Shown: piece by piece, positions 1 to 5,779 of the stretch | How positions within the stretch are numbered: the stretch's first letter is position 1 | Layout: each line of letters opens with the position of its first letter | From: Myxococcota bacterium | GTDB lineage: Bacteria > Myxococcota_A > UBA9160 > PR03 | Assembly (NCBI GenBank): GCA_030066475.1 | Contig: JASJBO010000427.1 | Location: 1 to 5,779 of the forward strand | Reading direction: 5' to 3' | Length of the DNA: 5,779 nucleotides | Notes under the pieces: model-generated | What the model was told of the DNA's origin: nothing | What the model saw: the letters and a program-made list of their open reading frames with translations, nothing else | Database searches by the model: none | Position numbers and translations under genes: made by a program

Positions 1-272
1 CCCGCGCCAGCATCGAGCCGGCCCGAAGGGGGAAGCCGCAAGCGAAGGCGGCGCAGCCGCCGGAGCGCGCAGCGAGCCAAAGGCGAGCGGAGTCCACCAA
101 GACGCCCCCGCGCCAGCATCGAGCCGGCCCGAAGGGGGAAGCCGCAAGCGAAGGCGGCGCAGCCGCCGCAGCGCGCAGCGAGCCGAAGGCGAGCGGAGTC
201 CACCAAGACGCCTTCGCGCCAGCACCGAGCCAGCCCGAAGAGAGCGCAGCGAGCCGCAGGCGAGCGGAGTCC
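1..272. repeat. Tandem array of a ~106-nt GC-rich intergenic repeat (2 full copies, 1 shortened)
   Basis: Positions 1-104 and 107-210 are the same sequence with only two mismatches that I can find (63 versus 169, and 79 versus 185), a period of 106 nt. A third, more diverged copy starts at about 211 and ends near 272. It lacks about 35 nt from the middle, so its 3' module is spaced 71 nt from the previous one. Each full copy holds a perfect 6-bp hairpin, GGCGGC-GCA-GCCGCC (47-61 and 153-167); the third copy has lost it. All three keep a 29-nt 3' module (67-95, 173-201, 244-272) ending in GAGCGGAGTCC. The period is not a multiple of three and no convincing gene covers the array, so it looks non-coding. 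Copy 1 runs into the window edge, so the array may continue upstream. The 298 nt before typA contain nothing else I can identify. Function unknown; it resembles a REP-like or other dispersed intergenic repeat. Confidence 0.9.
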
Positions 273-280
273 ATAAGGCC

Positions 281-289
281 TGCTAGCCT
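281..289 (+). promoter_or_regulatory. Possible extended -10 promoter element of typA
   Basis: TGCTAGCCT at 281-289 reads as an extended -10 (TGN plus TAGCCT at 284-289). No good -35 box stands 17 nt upstream, where the end of the last repeat copy lies. If real, transcription would begin around 296, within a few bases of the typA ATG at 299, giving a nearly leaderless message. That would fit the absence of a Shine-Dalgarno sequence before typA. This is a weak motif match only. Confidence 0.25.
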
Positions 290-298
290 GCGACGGCC

Positions 299-2101
299 AT
301 GGCATCCGAGCGCAAGGACGTCCGCAATCTCGCCATCATCGCGCACGTGGATCACGGAAAGACCACGCTGCTCGACGGCCTGCTGCGCCAGACCGGCGCG
401 CTGCCGCCCAAGCACCAGGCGGCGGAGCGGGTGATGGACAGCGAGGACCTCGAGCGCGAGCGGGGCATCACCATCCACGCCAAGAACACCGCCGTGCACT
501 TCGAGGGCGTGCGGATCCACCTCGTCGACACTCCGGGCCACGCCGACTTCGGCGGCGAGGTCGAGCGGGTGCTGGGCATGGTCGACGCCGTCCTGCTGCT
601 GGTGGACGCCGTCGAGGGCGTCATGCCCCAGACGCGCTTCGTCCTGCGCAAGGCGCTCGAGCACGGGCTGCGCCCGATCCTGGTCGTCAACAAGATCGAT
701 CGCCCCGAGCAGCGCGCCGACGCCGTGGTCACCGAGGTCTTCGACCTGCTGGTCGACCTCGGTGCCGACGACCACCAGCTCGACTTCCCGGTGGTCTACG
801 CCTCGGCCAAGCAGGCCGCGGCCTCGCACGAGGCCGACGGCGAGCGGCGCGACCTGCGCCCGCTGCTCGACGCCATCCTCGAGCACACCCCCGCCCCCGA
901 AGTGGATCTCGAGGCGCCGCTGCGCTTCCAGGCGATGACTCTCGACTACGACGACTTCCTCGGCCGCATCGTGATCGGCCGGGTCGAGCGCGGACGTCTG
1001 GTGCGGGGGCAGACCGTCGTCCGGCTGCCCGCCGAGGGCGCCCCGCAGTCGTTCCGCGTCACCAAGCTGTTCGGTGCCCACGGCCTCGAGCGCCGCGAGC
1101 TCGACGAGGCCCTGGCAGGCGACCTGGTCATGATCGCCGGCGTCGACTCCATCGAGCTCGGCGACACCATCTGCGCTCCCGAGGCCCCGGAGCCCCTGCC
1201 TCGCGTCGCCATCGACCCGCCCACGGTTCGGGTGCGCTTCTCCGTCAACACCTCGCCCTTCGCGGGCCGCGAGGGTCGCTTCCTCACCAGCCGCCAGATC
1301 GGCGAGCGGCTGCGCCGCGAGGCGCTCGGCAACGTCTCGATCCGCATCGAGGACACCGACTCGCCCGAGACCTTCGACGTCGCCGGCCGCGGCGAGCTGC
1401 AGATCGCCGTGCTGATCGAGACCATGCGCCGCGAGGGCTACGAGTTCAGCGTCTCGCGCCCCGAGATCATCACCCGCGAGATCGAGGGCCAGCGCTGCGA
1501 GCCGGTCGAGGACGTGGTCGCGGAGGTCCCGGAGGCCTTCGCCGGCTCGGTCATGGAGAAGCTCGCCTCCCGCCGCGGCCGGCTGGTCGCGATGGAGGGC
1601 CGCAGCGGCACCTCGGTGCTCCAGTTCTCCGCGCCGAGCCGCGGGCTGTTCGGCTACCGCAGCGAGTTCCTGACCGACACCCGCGGCGAGGGCGTGCTGC
1701 ACCGCACCGTGCGCGGCTGGGAGCCCTGGGCCGGCGACCTGCCGCACCGCAGCGTGGGCGCCATCATCGCCACCGAGGCCGGCGACACCACCGCGCACGC
1801 CCTGTTCAAGATCCAGGAGCGCGCCGACATGTTCCTGGGCGCCGGCATTCCGGTCTACGAGGGACAGGTGGTGGGCGCCAGCCGCCGGCCCGGCGACCTC
1901 AACGTGAACGTGTGTCGCGCGAAGAAGCTCACCAACGTCCGCGCGGCGGGCAAGGACGAGGCGGCGGTGCTGACGCCGCCGCGCGCCATCACGATCGAGT
2001 CGGCCCTCGAGTGGATCGAAGAGGACGAGCTGCTCGAGGTGACGCCGAAGTCGCTGCGGCTGCGCAAGCGCATCCTCCCCGCCAACCTCCGCAAGCGCTA
2101 G
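299..2101 (+). CDS. typA: Translational GTPase TypA/BipA
   Basis: A 600-residue ribosome-binding GTPase of the EF-G/LepA class; TypA supports 50S subunit assembly and growth under stress, especially cold. The GTP-binding set is complete: P-loop AHVDHGKTT (residues 15-23), switch I RERGITI (53-59), G3 DTPGH (77-81), G4 NKID (131-134) and G5 SAK (169-171). An EF-Tu-like domain 2 follows from about 200, then EF-G III/V-like domains. The family-specific C-terminal domain is recognised by [11 protein letters not shown] preceded by KKLTNVRA, and by the ending [12 protein letters not shown], closely matching E. coli BipA. The length is normal for the family (about 600-615), so the gene looks intact. 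The ATG at 299 puts the P-loop at the usual distance from the N-terminus. There is no obvious Shine-Dalgarno sequence just upstream, so initiation may be leaderless or SD-independent. It stands alone: a repeat array lies upstream and an RND pseudogene converges 15 nt downstream. Confidence 0.97.
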   Translation: MASERKDVRNLAIIAHVDHGKTTLLDGLLRQTGALPPKHQAAERVMDSEDLERERGITIHAKNTAVHFEGVRIHLVDTPGHADFGGEVERVLGMVDAVLLLVDAVEGVMPQTRFVLRKALEHGLRPILVVNKIDRPEQRADAVVTEVFDLLVDLGADDHQLDFPVVYASAKQAAASHEADGERRDLRPLLDAILEHTPAPEVDLEAPLRFQAMTLDYDDFLGRIVIGRVERGRLVRGQTVVRLPAEGAPQSFRVTKLFGAHGLERRELDEALAGDLVMIAGVDSIELGDTICAPEAPEPLPRVAIDPPTVRVRFSVNTSPFAGREGRFLTSRQIGERLRREALGNVSIRIEDTDSPETFDVAGRGELQIAVLIETMRREGYEFSVSRPEIITREIEGQRCEPVEDVVAEVPEAFAGSVMEKLASRRGRLVAMEGRSGTSVLQFSAPSRGLFGYRSEFLTDTRGEGVLHRTVRGWEPWAGDLPHRSVGAIIATEAGDTTAHALFKIQERADMFLGAGIPVYEGQVVGASRRPGDLNVNVCRAKKLTNVRAAGKDEAAVLTPPRAITIESALEWIEEDELLEVTPKSLRLRKRILPANLRKR

Positions 2102-2116
2102 GTCGAGTCGAGAGCC

Positions 2117-2290
2117 TCAGTCCGCGGCGTCCGGCCCCTCGACGCGGTAGAGGATCGCGTAGAAGACCGGCACCAGGAGCATGGTCAGGATCGTCCGAAG
2201 GCGAGCCCGGCCATGATGGTGACCTCCATCGATCGCGTTCTTGATCATCATGCCCGAGAGGCTCCCCAACCCGCACGGCACGTCGAAACG
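2117..2290 (-). pseudogene. Remnant of an RND efflux permease, C-terminal end (internal deletion plus frameshift)
   Basis: Read on the minus strand, this stretch spells the end of an HAE1/AcrB-type inner-membrane efflux permease. SLSGMMIKNAI (to 2231) matches the conserved transmembrane segment whose usual continuation is VLxDEI. It is followed directly, in another frame, by MEVTIMAGLAFG (2229-2195) and then, back in the first frame, by TILTMLLVPVFYAILYRVEG and a TGA stop at 2119-2117. In intact relatives about 55 residues separate the KNAI and xVTIMAGL motifs; here they abut, so about 165 nt has been lost with a change of frame. The GLAFG-TILT junction at 2195 lacks one base compared with the expected GGN-ACG, which shifts the frame again. 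Upstream of about 2290 (towards the sulfatase) I see no further RND similarity, so nearly all of the ~1000-residue protein is gone. The gene would have converged on typA. It fills most of the 214-nt gap between typA and the sulfatase. Confidence 0.85.
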
Positions 2291-2302
2291 AGAGATCCAC
2301 AC

Positions 2303-2307
2303 GAGGA
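2303..2307 (+). promoter_or_regulatory. Ribosome binding site of the sulfatase gene
   Basis: GAGGA at 2303-2307 lies 8 nt before the ATG at 2316. It decides the start: the frame is open back to an ATG at 2241, but those extra 25 codons are antisense to the RND remnant, whereas the ATG at 2316 begins a clean signal peptide. Confidence 0.6.
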
Positions 2308-2315
2308 ACCCGGAG

Positions 2316-3896
2316 ATGCGAGAGATCGTCCGAATCGTCCTTCTGAGCGTCGTGACACTTCCAGTCGCTGCCAGCGGCCAACAGTTCGATGCTCCGTTCC
2401 TCGACGCCAAGAAGCGGAACGCTTCGACGTGGCAGGAGGAGGACCGCGGCCTCGACGAGAAGCTGGCGGCGCTCGAAGAGCGGTTCGAGAAGAAGCCGAA
2501 CATCGTCTACATCCTGGTCGACGACGTCGGCTGGGGCGAGCTCGGCTGGCAGGGAGGCGGCAAGCACCGGGGCACGCCCACGCCTGCGCTCGATCGGATG
2601 GCGCACGAGGGGATGCGCTTCTGGTCCGCCTATGCGGAGCCCTCCTGTACGCCGAGCCGGATCGCCATCATGACCGGACGCCACCCGGTGCGCACCGGAC
2701 TGATCAGCGTGCTCTGGCCCGGCCAGACCGACGGCCTGTCGCCGAAGGAGGTCACGCTCGCCGAGTTGCTGTCGGAGGCCGGCTACCACACCGCCATGTG
2801 GGGCAAGTGGCACCTGGGCGAGCTGCCCGAGCACGCGCCCGAGAGCCAGGGCTTCGACTACGCCTACTACGGCCTCTACAACGGCGCACCCGACTGGTGG
2901 CAGGCCTCCTTCGAGGACGACTCGGGCACCTATCCCTTCGCGGACTTCCCGGGCTACCAGAAGTACCTGGAGGAGACCGGCATCGACCTGACCGACGGAC
3001 TCGCGGGCTACGTCGGACGCACGGGACAGGCACGCCGCCGGATCGAGGGGCCGGCGGGCGAGCTGGGCCCCGGGCGCCAGGAGGCGTTCGAGAACGAGTC
3101 GATCGAGCAGATCACGGCCTACGTGCGCGAGAGGGCGGCCGGCGACGAGCCGTTCTTCGTCTACTGGGCCTCGTACGCGCTGCAGATCTCCGCGGCGAAG
3201 GAGTACCTGGACGCTCCGGGCGTCGATCGCCCGAATCGACAGGCCTCCTTCATGGTGCTGCACAACGAGCACGTGCAGCGCCTGCTCGACACCTTGCGGG
3301 AAGCGGGCATCGCCGAGAACACCCTCGTCGTCTGGTGGAGCGACAACGGGCCGATGTACGCGTTCTGGCCCACCGCGGGCTACTCGCTGCTGCGCGGCGC
3401 CAAGGGCGACGTCCTCGAAGGCGGCGTCCGGGTTCCGGGCATGGCCTGGTGGCCGGGCACGATCGAGCCGGGCCAGGATCCCGTGGACATCATCCACCTG
3501 GCGGACCTCTACACGACCGCCGCCCGGATCGCCGGGGCATCCGACCGGATCCCCGACGACCGCATCACGGACGGCGTCGACCAGACCGCCCTGCTGCTGA
3601 ACGGCGAGGGTCACGGCCGGCGCCACTACATGTTCCACTACAGCGGCGGAGAGCTCGGAGCGGTGCGCTACCGGGACCACAAAGTGGTGATCAAGGGGAT
3701 CAAGGGCGGGCTGCCGGACATGGAGTTCTACAACGTCCGACGCGACCCGGGCGAGCGCCATGGCCCGCTCTACAGCGGCCTGTGGGCGATCACGCCGCTC
3801 CAGAACCTGATGCGGAGCCACACGGCCCGCATCCAGGAGTTCCCGCACCGCAAGCCCAAGGTTCCGAAGGGCGCCAGGCTGACGCCGCACGACTGA
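2316..3896 (+). CDS. Secreted type I sulfatase (arylsulfatase-like, formylglycine-dependent)
   Basis: A 526-residue member of the alkaline-phosphatase/sulfatase superfamily, expected to hydrolyse a sulfate ester outside the cytoplasm; the substrate cannot be told from sequence. Residues 1 to about 22 form a signal peptide (hydrophobic VRIVLLSVVTLPVAA, then SGQQ). The catalytic motif CTPSR at 111-115 has the cysteine that is oxidised to formylglycine, with Arg115. Other expected residues are metal ligands Asp69-Asp70 (ILVDDVG), Lys164 and His166 (WGKWHLG), Asp343-Asn344 (SDNG) and Lys363 (GAKG). Oddly, the usual PHxP histidine after PFFxY appears to be replaced: the segment reads PFFVYWASYALQISAAKEY, with Gln290 at that place. 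The C-terminal part shows the common FYNVRRDPGER strand. Activity needs a formylglycine-generating enzyme encoded elsewhere. The upstream neighbour is a decayed RND gene; the next gene starts 86 nt downstream on the same strand. The start at 2316 is chosen for its RBS and signal peptide. Confidence 0.92.
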   Translation: MREIVRIVLLSVVTLPVAASGQQFDAPFLDAKKRNASTWQEEDRGLDEKLAALEERFEKKPNIVYILVDDVGWGELGWQGGGKHRGTPTPALDRMAHEGMRFWSAYAEPSCTPSRIAIMTGRHPVRTGLISVLWPGQTDGLSPKEVTLAELLSEAGYHTAMWGKWHLGELPEHAPESQGFDYAYYGLYNGAPDWWQASFEDDSGTYPFADFPGYQKYLEETGIDLTDGLAGYVGRTGQARRRIEGPAGELGPGRQEAFENESIEQITAYVRERAAGDEPFFVYWASYALQISAAKEYLDAPGVDRPNRQASFMVLHNEHVQRLLDTLREAGIAENTLVVWWSDNGPMYAFWPTAGYSLLRGAKGDVLEGGVRVPGMAWWPGTIEPGQDPVDIIHLADLYTTAARIAGASDRIPDDRITDGVDQTALLLNGEGHGRRHYMFHYSGGELGAVRYRDHKVVIKGIKGGLPDMEFYNVRRDPGERHGPLYSGLWAITPLQNLMRSHTARIQEFPHRKPKVPKGARLTPHD

Positions 3897-3944
3897 GCGG
3901 GCTCCACGCGAGCGGCGGCTCTTCTCGGACCGCGGCCCGACCGG

Positions 3945-3950
3945 TAGACT
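3945..3950 (+). promoter_or_regulatory. Possible -10 element before the lipoprotein gene
   Basis: TAGACT at 3945-3950 resembles a -10 hexamer. A poor -35 candidate (TTCTCG, 3922-3927) stands 17 nt upstream. It would give the lipoprotein gene its own promoter in the 86-nt gap after the sulfatase. The match is weak and read-through from the sulfatase gene is equally possible. Confidence 0.25.
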
Positions 3951-3967
3951 GAGCGCGGGCCTGCACC

Positions 3968-3975
3968 GGAAGGGA
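3968..3975 (+). promoter_or_regulatory. Ribosome binding site of the lipoprotein gene
   Basis: The purine run GGAAGGGA at 3968-3975 sits 7 nt before the ATG at 3983. It supports that start, which also gives a complete lipoprotein signal peptide. Confidence 0.6.
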
Positions 3976-3982
3976 ATCGTTC

Positions 3983-4429
3983 ATGTCCACGAGCCGCGCG
4001 CTCGCCGCCGCCATGGCCCTTGCCCTGCTGCTGGCCTGCGAGCCGATCGGCCCGATCGCCGGGGGCCAGCTCTCCGGCGACGTCGTCCCCTGGCCCGACG
4101 ACTGGGGCTTCACGGCCGACGTCGACACCGTCGAGGTCGAGACCCGACCGGAGGATCCGTACTCGGTCACGGTCTGGTGCCTCGGAGTCGAGGACCGCCT
4201 CTACGTCCCGACCGTCGACCCGGACGACCGGCGCTGGGTGCGCAACCTGCGCGCCCACCCCGAGGCCCGCGTGCGCGTAGAGGGCAAGCTCTACGAGGTC
4301 CGCCGGGTCGAGGTCGACGACCCGGCCGAGTTCGAGACCGTGAGCCAGGCGCTGATCGCCAAGTACGACATCGACGACCCCGAGGAGAAGGAAGGCGACG
4401 TCGCGATCTTCCGGCTGGAGCCGCGCTGA
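3983..4429 (+). CDS. Predicted lipoprotein with split-barrel (PNPOx / DUF2255 / deazaflavin nitroreductase-like) domain
   Basis: A 148-residue protein. Residues 1-19 are a lipoprotein signal peptide: Arg5, a hydrophobic stretch of Ala and Leu, and a lipobox LLAC with Cys19 as the lipidation site. The +2 residue is Glu rather than Asp, so outer-membrane sorting is possible. The mature part, about 60-148, reads like the flavin-binding split barrel of the PNPOx superfamily: VTVWCLGVEDRLYV (two strands), then RWVRNLRAHPEARVRVEGK, the W-x-x-N-L-R-A-x-P-x-x-x-V pattern seen in F420-linked nitroreductase-like and DUF2255 proteins, then YEVRRVEVDDPAE and a helix ending AKYD. Those families are mostly cytoplasmic, so the lipoprotein signal is unusual. 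Cofactor (FMN, F420, haem or none) and reaction are unknown. It follows the sulfatase on the same strand and converges with the tetR gene, stops 3 nt apart. The fold assignment is by eye; the lipoprotein call is firmer. Confidence 0.8.
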   Translation: MSTSRALAAAMALALLLACEPIGPIAGGQLSGDVVPWPDDWGFTADVDTVEVETRPEDPYSVTVWCLGVEDRLYVPTVDPDDRRWVRNLRAHPEARVRVEGKLYEVRRVEVDDPAEFETVSQALIAKYDIDDPEEKEGDVAIFRLEPR

Positions 4430-4444
4430 GGCTCAGAGCGGCTC
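4418..4444. terminator. Stop-codon-spanning hairpin between convergent genes, possible bidirectional terminator
   Basis: Arms 4418-4429 and 4433-4444 pair over 12 positions with a single mismatch (4425 against 4437) around the 3-nt loop GGC (4430-4432). The TGA stop of the lipoprotein gene (4427-4429) pairs with the bases that form the TGA stop of the tetR gene on the other strand (4433-4435). Position between two convergent genes suits a bidirectional terminator. There is no T-run on either side, so a classical intrinsic terminator is not shown; it may instead protect 3' ends or pause polymerase. Confidence 0.5.
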
Positions 4445-5053
4445 GAGGGCGCCGCGCAGGAAGGCGCGCAGCTCGCGCTTGTGCCCGGCCAGGACGTCGG
4501 GCGACCAGGGGCCCGCCTCGAAGATGCCGCGGCCGATGTCGTGCGCCGTGGCGGGATAGAAGAGCACCAGTCCCAGCAGGTTGACGAGGGCGTGCCGCAC
4601 GCGGACCGGACGGATCACCCCGGCGGCGCGCGCGCGCGCGAGCCACTCGCCCACCTGCACCAGCAGCCGGTAGATCGGGTCGCCGCGGTCCGCCGGTACG
4701 GCGAAGGGGTCGCGCTCGAGCGAGGCGACCATGATGCGCATGAACAGGCGCGCCGCGGCGCGGTGCGCGGCGAAGTGGTCGAGCAGCGCGTCGGAGGCCT
4801 CGAGGATCTGCTCCAGCGCCGGCGGCTCGCTCACCAGCCACGGCTCGACCCGCTTGAGCACCCCCTCGGCCATGTCGCGGTAGACCTCGCGGGTGATCTC
4901 CTCCTTGCTGCGGAAATGGTGGAAGAGCGTGCTCTTGTGCAGGCCCACGCGGTCGGCCACGAGCTGGAGCGACATCCCCTCGTAGCCGCGCTCGGCCAGC
5001 AGCTCGAGCGCGGCGTCGAGGATGCGCTGGCGCGAGGTCTCCGGGTCGGGCAT
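4433..5053 (-). CDS. TetR/AcrR-family transcriptional regulator
   Basis: A DNA-binding repressor-type regulator of 206 residues from the chosen ATG, normal for the family. The N-terminal TetR domain is clear: helix 1 RQRILDAALELLAERGY (about 8-24), then the helix-turn-helix SLQLVADRVGLHKSTLFHHF (28-47) followed by RSKEEI. The rest is an alpha-helical ligand and dimerisation domain too diverged for me to name a ligand. The ATG at 5053 is preferred because it has an AGGGGAG Shine-Dalgarno just upstream. A GTG at 5074 would add 7 residues and overlap the stop of the upstream diiron gene by 4 nt (GTGA), implying translational coupling, but it has no SD. Either way the gene is the second of a pair with the diiron protein, so co-transcription is likely and autoregulation from a promoter outside the window is possible. 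It converges with the lipoprotein gene. Confidence 0.93.
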   Translation of the reverse strand: MPDPETSRQRILDAALELLAERGYEGMSLQLVADRVGLHKSTLFHHFRSKEEITREVYRDMAEGVLKRVEPWLVSEPPALEQILEASDALLDHFAAHRAAARLFMRIMVASLERDPFAVPADRGDPIYRLLVQVGEWLARARAAGVIRPVRVRHALVNLLGLVLFYPATAHDIGRGIFEAGPWSPDVLAGHKRELRAFLRGALEPL

Positions 5054-5056
5054 CGA

Positions 5057-5063
5057 CTCCCCT
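5057..5063 (-). promoter_or_regulatory. Ribosome binding site deciding the tetR start
   Basis: On the minus strand AGGGGAG (5063-5057) stands 3 nt before the ATG at 5053. The spacing is short, but it favours this ATG over the SD-less GTG at 5074. Confidence 0.45.
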
Positions 5064-5070
5064 GGCTCGC

Positions 5071-5779
5071 TCACGACGGCAGCGCGCGCGCCCCGAAGTC
5101 GATCACGCCGCGCAGCAGGCGGCCGGCCCGGCCGTGTTCGCGCCCGGGGCGCGGCAGCACGAGGTCGAGCGCCTCCTCGTAGTGATCGGTGGCGGTCGGG
5201 TTGGTCGGGAAGAACTCGAGGTCGGTGCCCGGGATCGGGCCGATCTTCTGGGACAGCTCGTAGAGCATCTTGTCCGCCGCCCGGATCAGGTCGCGCGGAT
5301 CCGCGCCCAGCACCCGGTAGTGCTTCGCGTAGCGGATCTGCGTGGCGCCGAACAGGTCGCCGATGCCGTAGGTGACGTCGCGGATCTTGAGCAGCTTGCG
5401 GGTCGGAATCGCCTCGAGACGGCGCGGGAGGTAGAGCACGCCGAGCGCCACGTGCCGCGCCTCGTCCTTCTCGATCAGCGGCAGCAGCTCGCCCAGCACC
5501 GGCTCGATCTCGGCGTCGGCCAGGAAGCGGAAGATCACCTGCGCGGTGCCCTCCGCGAGCAGCTGCATGGCGAACAGCTTCACGGTGAGGTCGCGGGTCG
5601 CCAGCAGCCGCTTGACCGCGATCGCAAAGTAGGGATCGAGCTCGGGCGCGGGCACGTGCAGCGCCGCCATGTAGTCGCGCAGCGTGTAGAAGTGACGGGC
5701 CTCGTCGAAGACCTGGCTCGAGGCGGCCAGCCGCGCGTCGGGATCCTCGAGCCGCTCGGCCAGCTCGGCGGCCACGATC
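5071..5779 (-). CDS. Ferritin-like diiron protein (AurF/oxygenase-like), 5' end outside the window
   Basis: The last 235 or so codons of a helical-bundle diiron protein. Counting from the codon at 5775, the iron-ligand pattern includes two EARH motifs: E25-H28 in VFDEARHFY and E105-H108 in EKDEARHVALG. Between them a helix, MQLLAEGTAQ, offers Glu75. The E-x-x-H, E, E-x-x-H order is that of ferritin-like diiron carboxylate enzymes (ribonucleotide reductase R2, AurF N-oxygenase and related). The first-helix glutamate expected ahead of the first E-x-x-H is missing because the frame stays open to the window edge, so the GTG at 5775 is not a convincing start and the gene is partial. Such proteins activate O2 for oxidation or desaturation; the substrate is not indicated. 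The stop overlaps or nearly touches the tetR gene, suggesting one transcript with its regulator. The final 60 residues show no motif I recognise. Confidence 0.85.
   Translation of the reverse strand, partial: IVAAELAERLEDPDARLAASSQVFDEARHFYTLRDYMAALHVPAPELDPYFAIAVKRLLATRDLTVKLFAMQLLAEGTAQVIFRFLADAEIEPVLGELLPLIEKDEARHVALGVLYLPRRLEAIPTRKLLKIRDVTYGIGDLFGATQIRYAKHYRVLGADPRDLIRAADKMLYELSQKIGPIPGTDLEFFPTNPTATDHYEEALDLVLPRPGREHGRAGRLLRGVIDFGARALPS

Noticed and set aside
1..272. CRISPR array
   Set aside because: Repeats are 106-nt continuous tandem units without unique spacers of regular length, and no cas gene is present.
2241..2315. Upstream ATG at 2241 as the sulfatase start
   Set aside because: It would put 25 residues antisense to the RND remnant before the signal peptide; the ATG at 2316 has a Shine-Dalgarno and leaves the signal peptide at the N-terminus.
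1989..3890. Very long minus-strand open frame (633 codons) antisense to the sulfatase
   Set aside because: It is a by-product of high GC and codon bias in the opposite strand. The protein has low-complexity Arg/Ala/Gly-rich composition and no recognisable domain, while the plus-strand sulfatase frame has all catalytic motifs.
3895..3921. Short GAGC/GCTC inverted repeats after the sulfatase stop as a terminator
   Set aside because: The stems are only 4 bp, one with a 2-nt loop, and no T-run follows; too weak to call.
2213..3952. Long plus-strand open frame (579 codons) overlapping the sulfatase in another frame
   Set aside because: Arg/Pro/Gly-rich shadow translation of the real sulfatase frame with no domain; a stop-poor frame is expected at this GC content.
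4626..4638. Alternating GC run of 13 nt, possible Z-DNA or slippage tract
   Set aside because: It encodes an ordinary Ala-Arg stretch within the TetR ligand domain, and such runs are expected by chance at this GC content.
4481..5182. Plus-strand open frame opposite the tetR gene
   Set aside because: It is the complement of the TetR coding sequence, which has a clear helix-turn-helix; the plus-strand translation shows no domain.

Overview
The window is a GC-rich (roughly 70% by eye) bacterial chromosomal segment. The coding style is strongly GC3-biased. An RND-efflux-type remnant and a lipobox signal peptide point to a Gram-negative, diderm organism. An uncultured proteobacterial or myxobacterial-type lineage would fit, but no taxonomic marker here settles this.

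Layout. Positions 1-272 hold a tandem array of a ~106-nt GC-rich intergenic repeat: two near-identical copies and a third with a ~35-nt internal deletion. The array runs up to typA (299-2101, +), a complete ribosome-associated translational GTPase of the elongation-factor family. Immediately after it, on the minus strand and tail-to-tail, lies the wrecked C-terminus of an RND efflux permease (2117 to about 2290), with a large internal deletion and a frameshift. A secreted type I sulfatase (2316-3896, +) begins within 30 nt of the edge of that remnant. After an 86-nt gap comes a small predicted lipoprotein with a split-barrel (PNPOx/DUF2255/deazaflavin nitroreductase-like) domain (3983-4429, +). 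It converges with a minus-strand pair: a TetR-family regulator (4433-5053) preceded in the transcript by a ferritin-like diiron protein (5071 to beyond the window end). The convergent stop codons are 3 nt apart and sit inside a near-perfect 12-bp hairpin that could end transcription from both sides.

How the genes relate. typA is a housekeeping gene with no evident link to the rest. The sulfatase and the lipoprotein both face the cell envelope and read in the same direction, but the lipoprotein has its own Shine-Dalgarno and a possible promoter, so a shared operon is not established. The diiron gene and the tetR gene are tightly spaced (possible GTGA overlap), so they are probably co-transcribed and the regulator may control its own operon. 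I do not see a phage, CRISPR, tRNA, rRNA or intact mobile element. The least ordinary parts are the repeat array, the decayed RND gene from which the sulfatase leader appears to emerge, a substituted active-site histidine in the sulfatase, and the stop-codon-spanning hairpin. None of these adds up to a clear new multi-gene system.
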